Positions 59,266 through 64,000 of a DNA stretch of 64,000 nt are shown here, in pieces. The stretch is from Planctomycetota bacterium (GTDB lineage: Bacteria > Planctomycetota > UBA8742 > UBA2392). Every line of letters begins with the position of its first letter. Position 1 is the stretch's first letter. Under the pieces are notes generated by a model. That model searched no databases. It saw only the letters and a list, made by a program, of their open reading frames with translations, and was not told the origin of the DNA. Position numbers and translations under genes: made by a program. The DNA is taken from assembly GCA_016722065.1 (NCBI GenBank), contig JADKGX010000002.1, forward strand, positions 806,001-870,000, given 5' to 3'.

Positions 59266-61128
59266 TTACCTTGCCAGCGCAGGCTTGCGGCGGCGTGTCT
59301 GGCGCGCGGCCAACAGCAACAGGGCCAGTCCGCCAGCCAGCGGCAGTGGCCCGCCGGTGCCCGTGCCGGTGCTGCACAGGGTGTCGTCGTTGTTCTTTCC
59401 GCCGCCTACATTCAGGTGAATCACCAGCAGCGACGAAGCCGAGCTGTCACTGCCGCCGCCAGAGTTGCCCCCGTCATCGACCAGATACACGTTGAAAACC
59501 ACCGTGGCGTGAACGTCGCGTTCGGACCGGAACGTGAGATCGCCCGTAACCGGGTCAATGCTGGGCGCATCGCGGAACAAGCCAGTGGACCCGACCAGGA
59601 CAAAGGTAAGCGTCTGGCCGGATTCCCAGAACGCGCCTGCGTTGATGTTGGTCGCCCAGCCCGGCACTGTCACCGTGTTGCCGCTGCTGGTGCTGACCGT
59701 GGCGCCGGCCGTGAAGCCGGGCGCGACATTGGGAATGAACTCAATGGCGCCAATATCGGCCACGCCGCCAACGCTGCGGTTGGCGCCGCGCTGGTCGACC
59801 AACGGCGCGCCGCCGCCGCCTGCATCAATGGCAAAGCTGCCAAACACCGGCTCATGCCCCATGATGAACCCGCCAAAGCTGCGAATGCTGCCCAGTCCGG
59901 CGTTGATCGGGTTCAGGGTATCTCCCACCAGCACGCTGGTCGTAAAGCTTGCGCTTCCTGTGGCGTCACCAATCAGGTTGTCGCCCTGATCGACGAAGGT
60001 GCCTGAAACGTCCGGGCTGGTGCCGGTGTTGCCAGCCACGATGCAGCCCTGCACTTGCAGGGTGCCACTGGTTCGAAGCAGGCCACCCACACCAGCGCTG
60101 GCGGAGTTGCCCGTGATCGTGCAGTAGGAGAGTGTCACGGTGCCTGCAGACGTTGATTCCAGTCCGCCGAACGCGTCCCCCGCATTGCCGGAAATCGTGC
60201 AGTTTTCCAGCAAAACAGGCGATGCGGCGGTTGTCAGCCCAGCCGCGCCTGTGGTGCCACGAATGGCGCATCTGCGCATGGTTGTGGGGCAGAACAACTC
60301 AACGGCAGGCCCGGCCGCAATGCCAGGTGCCGGCAGGGCAATGCAATCCGCCACATCGGTGTCCTGTATGACCAGGCCAGAGTTGAAGGCAATCATACCG
60401 CAACCTTGCGCAGTACCACCAAGACTGGCAGTGGTCGTGTTCGTGCCAGCCTGGGCCGTGCAACCATGGATGCGGCAACGCAGAATGATCATGCTGCCGC
60501 CACCGACCGCGACGCCACCACCCTCGCCCGTGCCGCCGTTAGACGCAGCGTCGGATGTGTTGCCACCACGGGCGATGCAGTTCTGAATCAGTACGTCTTC
60601 CAGTGTCAGGGTCACTTGCGCAAGAATGCCACCGCCAGCGGCAAGACCGCCACTCGTGGATGTCGCATCTCCGCCCCGCGCTATGCCGCCGGAAACCACA
60701 CAGTGCCGAACAACCAGGTCCGAGCTGAAGGCAGCAATACAACCGCCATCGCCGGCGCCTCCTCCAGTTACTCCTGTTGCGCGGCCATTGAGTATCCACA
60801 GGTGTTCCAGCGTCAAATCACCTGTTGTCGCCGTGAAGATGCGAAAATCTGTCAGTGCCGTGGCGCTGCGCTGCACAATCACCCCATCACTGGCAGGGCC
60901 AACTATCACCAGGTCCTGCGTGACACTCGGCAGCGCCGTAAGCAGGTTGATGGTGCCCTTCAGCGTGGCGGTAAAGGTGATGTCGTCGGCACCAGCGGCT
61001 GCTTCGGCGTCGACTATGGCCTGGCGCAGGCTGCCAACGCCGGAGTCATTGGTGTTGGCAACATTGAATGTTGCCGCGGCAAGCGTGCTGGCAATTCCGG
61101 CACAAAGTGCAAGCAACAACAGGCGCAT
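59266..61128 (-). CDS. Exported CSLREA-type beta-helix protein with C-terminal anchor signal
   Basis: This 620-residue exported protein has a signal peptide (RLLLLALCAGIASTLAA), then the CSLREA-like start FNVANTNDSGVGSLRQAIVDA. A long right-handed beta-helix region (about 60-430) of Gly/Ala/Thr/Cys-rich rungs with many CTI-GN and GGG repeats follows, ending near VDQRGANRSVGGVADIGAIEF as such proteins do. A cadherin-like domain (about 460-580) follows. The last 35 residues have Cys, a Gly/Thr/Pro-rich spacer, a hydrophobic helix (LAGGLALLLLAA) and RRRK, the layout of MYXO-CTERM-type sorting signals. It should be displayed on the cell surface. GGAG five bases before the ATG at 61128 fixes the start. 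Confidence 0.85.
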   Translation of the reverse strand: MRLLLLALCAGIASTLAAATFNVANTNDSGVGSLRQAIVDAEAAAGADDITFTATLKGTINLLTALPSVTQDLVIVGPASDGVIVQRSATALTDFRIFTATTGDLTLEHLWILNGRATGVTGGGAGDGGCIAAFSSDLVVRHCVVSGGIARGGDATSTSGGLAAGGGILAQVTLTLEDVLIQNCIARGGNTSDAASNGGTGEGGGVAVGGGSMIILRCRIHGCTAQAGTNTTTASLGGTAQGCGMIAFNSGLVIQDTDVADCIALPAPGIAAGPAVELFCPTTMRRCAIRGTTGAAGLTTAASPVLLENCTISGNAGDAFGGLESTSAGTVTLSYCTITGNSASAGVGGLLRTSGTLQVQGCIVAGNTGTSPDVSGTFVDQGDNLIGDATGSASFTTSVLVGDTLNPINAGLGSIRSFGGFIMGHEPVFGSFAIDAGGGGAPLVDQRGANRSVGGVADIGAIEFIPNVAPGFTAGATVSTSSGNTVTVPGWATNINAGAFWESGQTLTFVLVGSTGLFRDAPSIDPVTGDLTFRSERDVHATVVFNVYLVDDGGNSGGGSDSSASSLLVIHLNVGGGKNNDDTLCSTGTGTGGPLPLAGGLALLLLAARQTRRRKPALAR

Positions 61129-61249
61129 GCTTTCTCCAGAGATCCGCAAAACGTAATCGAGCATCCGCCAGCACTGGCGAATGCTCGTTTCTACGCACGA
61201 ACAGTGTCCAAGTAACGTGACGTCGGTCAAGAGCGCGCCTGCAGGCTGG

Positions 61250-61840
61250 TCAATGATCCGGGTCGCGCCAGTGCGGGTTGGTCAACGAAGTCACGACGTG
61301 ATCTTCCCAGCGGCCGTCTACCCGCAGATACGCAGCGGCAATGCCTTCCTTGACGAATCCCAGTCGTTCCAGGACCCGGCCCGAGCGCAGATTGGCTGGC
61401 CGATATGCAGCCTGTATGCGATGCAGGTTCAAGGGGCCAAAACCGTGCGCAATGGCCGCTTGCAAGGCTTCGGTCATCAGGCCGCGACCCTCGTGGCTCT
61501 TGGCGATCTCGTAGCCCAGATTGCAGCCGTGCAGGGCACCGCGCAGGAAATCCGATAACCGTGCGCGTCCCAGCGGAGTGCGGTTGTCGGTCTTGTCGAA
61601 CAGAATGAAGTGGCAATGGCGGTCGGCGCGCCAGTCGCGGTCAATGTCTTCGGCCATCTGCAACCAGTACAGATCGGTGTAGTAGTTGCCGTCGCGCGCT
61701 GGCCCGCCCTTGCGCAAGTGTTCACGGTTTTCGATCACGTAGCGGGCCATGGCCGCTGCGTCTTCGGGCTGCGGAAAGCGCAGCACCAGACGCTCTGTTT
61801 GCAGCACCGGGGAATCACCTTTGCGCAGTTGGGCAGGCAT
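61250..61840 (-). CDS. GNAT acetyltransferase, RimJ/RimL-like
   Basis: This 196-residue GNAT-fold acetyltransferase has ERLVLRFPQPEDAAAMARY near the N-terminus. The acetyl-CoA loop reads YEIAKSHEGRGLMTEALQAAIAHGF, followed by NLHRIQAAYRPANLRSGRVLERLGFVKEG, typical of the RimJ/RimL group that acetylates ribosomal protein N-termini or small molecules. The C-terminal DGRWEDHVVTSLTN matches as well. The start at 61840 is tentative as no strong ribosome binding site precedes it. It is divergent from the sigma factor at 61955. Confidence 0.88.
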   Translation of the reverse strand: MPAQLRKGDSPVLQTERLVLRFPQPEDAAAMARYVIENREHLRKGGPARDGNYYTDLYWLQMAEDIDRDWRADRHCHFILFDKTDNRTPLGRARLSDFLRGALHGCNLGYEIAKSHEGRGLMTEALQAAIAHGFGPLNLHRIQAAYRPANLRSGRVLERLGFVKEGIAAAYLRVDGRWEDHVVTSLTNPHWRDPDH

Positions 61841-61954
61841 GGCCGCCCATTTTGAAATCGCCTGGCGCCCCCGGCGAGGGGTGACCGGCACCGTGGCCGC
61901 CGAAGTTTCCGGGATTTCGCGACACTTCTTCCAACCTTGTGTGCTTGAGGCAGC

Positions 61955-62467
61955 ATGGGCGCACTCATGACCCGGCAAGAACACCTGATAGCCTTGATGA
62001 CCGACCATCAGGCCGATGTCTGGCGCTTTTTGCGCATGCTGGGTTGCGACCGCGCCTTGGCCGACGACCTGACCCAGGAAGTCTTTCTTTACGTGCTGGA
62101 TCACCCCTTTGTTGACCTGGGCCGCGCCGCCGCGGCCGGCTACCTTCGCAAGGCCGCACGCCACCACTACCTGAACTGGCTGCGCGCTAACAAGCGCGTG
62201 CTGCCGCTGGAAATCGACGTCGCGTCCGAGGACGCCTGGGCGCAAACCACCGGGGATTCGAGCGATGATCGCGTTGATGCCCTGCGCCGCTGCCTGGACA
62301 AGCTGGCACAACGACAGCGCCAGGCCCTGGACTTGAAGTATCGAGACACGCGCAGCGAATCCGAAATGGCCCAGCACATGGAAACCACCGTTGACGCCAT
62401 CAAGGGGCTGCTGAAACGAACCCGCGAACAACTGCGCCAGTGCGTGCAAGGCCAGGTGAAGTCATGA
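61955..62467 (+). CDS. ECF-like RNA polymerase sigma factor
   Basis: This 170-residue sigma factor has region 2 (LIALMTDHQADVWRFLRMLGCDRALADDLTQEVFLYVLDHP) and region 4 (LDKLAQRQRQALDLKYRDTRSESEMAQHMETTVDAIKGLLKRTREQL). It is an ECF-type factor, though the recognition helix carries Ala-Ile-Lys rather than the usual Val-x-Ser-Arg. GAGG four bases before the ATG at 61955 supports that start; an ATG at 61967 is an alternative. The next gene overlaps it by four bases and encodes a membrane protein, the usual sigma/anti-sigma arrangement. Confidence 0.9.
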   Translation: MGALMTRQEHLIALMTDHQADVWRFLRMLGCDRALADDLTQEVFLYVLDHPFVDLGRAAAAGYLRKAARHHYLNWLRANKRVLPLEIDVASEDAWAQTTGDSSDDRVDALRRCLDKLAQRQRQALDLKYRDTRSESEMAQHMETTVDAIKGLLKRTREQLRQCVQGQVKS

Positions 62468-64000
62468 ACGCATTTGCGGACAACCTGCTGGAATCCGACC
62501 TGGACGAAGTGCTGGGGGCCGGACCCGCGCCGGACCTGCGCCAGCGCGCATTGGCACGCATGGACAAGGCAGGCAAGTCCCGTGCAAAGACACCTGCCCT
62601 GGCAGGTCAGCCCGACGTGGCCGAAATGCCGCCGTTGCAGCGCGCTGCCACGCGGCTTGCCAAAGTGCGCTGGCTGGCGCAGGCTGCAGGCATCGTGTTG
62701 GTGTTGGGGCTGATTGGCTGGCTGCTGACGCGCAACGACCCGCTGCCCGCCACGGTGCGGGCTGCGGCAAGTGCAGAGTACCGCGTGCGTGCAGATCACA
62801 TTGAACTCAACAAGGGCTGGGTCCTGCTTTCGGATGGTGCGCCCGTTCTCGTCGTCGGCGTCGGCCGCGTCGAAGACGTGCACGGGCGCGCTGTGGCAGG
62901 GCTTGGCATTCCGGGCGGGGAAGCGCTGACCCCGTTGGCGGAAGAACTCGGTCTCAGCGCGGAAGAAACCACCATGATTCACGACACCAAACGCTGGTTG
63001 ACGGCCGGAACGCTGGCACTTTGCGTGCTTTCTGGCCATGTGTTGTTCAACGGCCAACCCATCGAGGCGCGTGAGCCGCCTCCGCCTCCGCAGCAACAAG
63101 AGGTGCCCAAGCCCGAAGACGGCAAGGGCGTGCGCGCCTTTTTTGACAACGCCGTGGGCTGCGAGTTGCGGGCCCAAACCGACGGCAGGTGGTCCGGCTG
63201 GCTGTCGCTGCAAGACAGCGCGGCCGTCACCGCCCTGGCCGGGGCCTTTCAGACCGGCCTGCTTGAACAAAGCGCCAACCCTGCCGGCTGGGATCACCAG
63301 CATGAGATCGAGTTCCGGCTCAAGGACGGCCGCATCCTCAAGGCCGCTGTGCTGATCACCAGCACCGGCAGCGGCGGTGTGTGCGACCTGCGCTTGCCGG
63401 GCTGGGCGCGCTACTACCAGTTCGATTGCGCCACAACCATTGCCACCGCCGTTCAACCCCTGGTGACTTCGGCCAGCAAGCAACCCCGCCTGCCCGTGGC
63501 AGACGCAAAGGCCATGCGGGCGCTGCTTTCACGCGGGACTGACCTTTACTTTGCCGACAACACCGATAGCGCGTCGCCCATGACGGGCGTCAGTCAGGAT
63601 GCCGCGGTTCTGGCACAGTTGCCGGACCTGCTATGGCCCGACGACCTGGGCTTTTCCAAGATGCACATCGCCGACCGGGACGTCTATGCCATCGTGTTAG
63701 GCCTGAATGATGGCAGTACCGTCAAGATCAACGTGGGCAACACCGGCATTTTCAGCCTGACCATGGCCGGCGAAACGCCTGTGGAGGGACGCATCCTTCC
63801 GCAATCCAGCATGCGGCTGCTGCACGACCTGTTCAACCGGGTTGTCGGGCCTCGGTTCGGCCTGCCACGCGTATTGAGGCAATGGACCGGTGCCGACAGC
63901 GGCATCAAGAAGGCATCCAGCCGCGTGGTTACCGACCAGGCAGGCTGGACGGCCCTGTGGGCTGAGCATGTGGTTCGCAGCGCGGATGAAGGAGTCAGCA
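62464..64000 (+). CDS. Membrane-anchored FecR/anti-sigma-like protein, runs off the window
   Basis: The frame is open from the ATG at 62464 to the end of the window, at least 512 codons. About 75 cytoplasmic residues (MNAFADNLLESDLDEVLG, LRQRALARMDKAGKS) precede one membrane helix (about 77-100, AAGIVLVLGLIGWLLT). The remainder is extracytoplasmic, with FecR-like beta strands (ADHIELNKGWVLLSDGAPV and RWLTAGTLALCVLSGHVLF), a Pro/Gln linker (PPPPPQQQ) and a second domain with many Gly/Asp/Leu strands. Overlap with the sigma factor gene (ATGA) and the single-helix layout suggest an anti-sigma factor or sensor that holds the sigma factor at the membrane. The 3' end is missing, so total length is unknown. 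Confidence 0.8.
   Translation, partial: MNAFADNLLESDLDEVLGAGPAPDLRQRALARMDKAGKSRAKTPALAGQPDVAEMPPLQRAATRLAKVRWLAQAAGIVLVLGLIGWLLTRNDPLPATVRAAASAEYRVRADHIELNKGWVLLSDGAPVLVVGVGRVEDVHGRAVAGLGIPGGEALTPLAEELGLSAEETTMIHDTKRWLTAGTLALCVLSGHVLFNGQPIEAREPPPPPQQQEVPKPEDGKGVRAFFDNAVGCELRAQTDGRWSGWLSLQDSAAVTALAGAFQTGLLEQSANPAGWDHQHEIEFRLKDGRILKAAVLITSTGSGGVCDLRLPGWARYYQFDCATTIATAVQPLVTSASKQPRLPVADAKAMRALLSRGTDLYFADNTDSASPMTGVSQDAAVLAQLPDLLWPDDLGFSKMHIADRDVYAIVLGLNDGSTVKINVGNTGIFSLTMAGETPVEGRILPQSSMRLLHDLFNRVVGPRFGLPRVLRQWTGADSGIKKASSRVVTDQAGWTALWAEHVVRSADEGVS

Noticed and set aside
1..64000. tRNA, rRNA, CRISPR array, prophage or integrative element
   Set aside because: I saw no spaced direct repeats of CRISPR type, no integrase or transposase and no phage structural genes. 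A tRNA could be missed by eye; a tRNA search program would settle that.

Overview
This window comes from a GC-rich (by eye a little over 60 %) Gram-negative-type bacterial chromosome. Evidence for an outer membrane is a lipoprotein acyltransferase (Lgt), an LptD/OstA-like beta-barrel protein and two SurA-like foldases. Eukaryotic-type Ser/Thr kinases, several ECF sigma factors, a CSLREA-type beta-helix protein, duplicated YkuD transpeptidases and a split Mrp antiporter would fit an uncultured Planctomycetota lineage. Myxococcota-like groups remain possible. I see no rRNA, tRNA, integrase, transposase, phage gene or CRISPR array, so this reads as ordinary chromosome with lineage-specific genes rather than an island.

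Layout. 1-9.6 kb: lgt, a kinase with a beta-propeller, a large lipoprotein resembling rhamnogalacturonan lyase-type enzymes, a membrane protein and ispG. 9.8-20.3 kb: the ABC-F protein uup, a diguanylate cyclase gene cut by an in-frame TAG, a second kinase, a tandem pair of parvulin-like foldases followed by scpB and a hydrolase, and small or membrane proteins. 20.4-30.9 kb: a broken methyltransferase, a divergent ECF sigma/thiolase pair, a stand-alone AAA+/Fis regulator, a TldE-like protein next to a long inverted repeat, another sigma factor, a DUF4177-like/cupin/methyltransferase operon whose last gene seems to start with CTG, a lone atpG, and holB. 31-47 kb: lptD-like gene, a duplicated-domain secreted protein, ugd, tsaD, a rhomboid protease, hemL, a TPR protein, a DinG-like helicase and a Ser/Gly/Tyr/Trp-rich exported protein. 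47.2-55 kb: a ten-gene Mrp-type cation/proton antiporter operon behind a near-consensus sigma-70 promoter. 55-64 kb: membrane protein, two L,D-transpeptidases, a radical SAM/SPASM enzyme, a beta-helix protein with a C-terminal anchor signal, an acetyltransferase and a sigma/anti-sigma pair running off the right edge.

The Mrp operon should form one membrane complex exchanging Na+ or other cations for protons. It has no full-length MrpA; instead it carries MrpA-tail pieces, three MrpD-like subunits and an unknown 83-residue membrane protein. Envelope biogenesis is a second theme (lgt, lptD-like, SurA-like pair, L,D-transpeptidases, ugd).

The most general signal is in the promoters. Several genes have a TANNNT or CANNNT -10-like hexamer ending only 6-7 bases before the ATG, with no Shine-Dalgarno sequence, which predicts leaderless mRNAs. 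Other genes have the hexamer further upstream plus a clear GGAG-type site. No single undescribed system is proven by sequence alone; the best candidates are the leaderless-promoter pattern, the split Mrp operon, the CTG start, and the interrupted cyclase gene.
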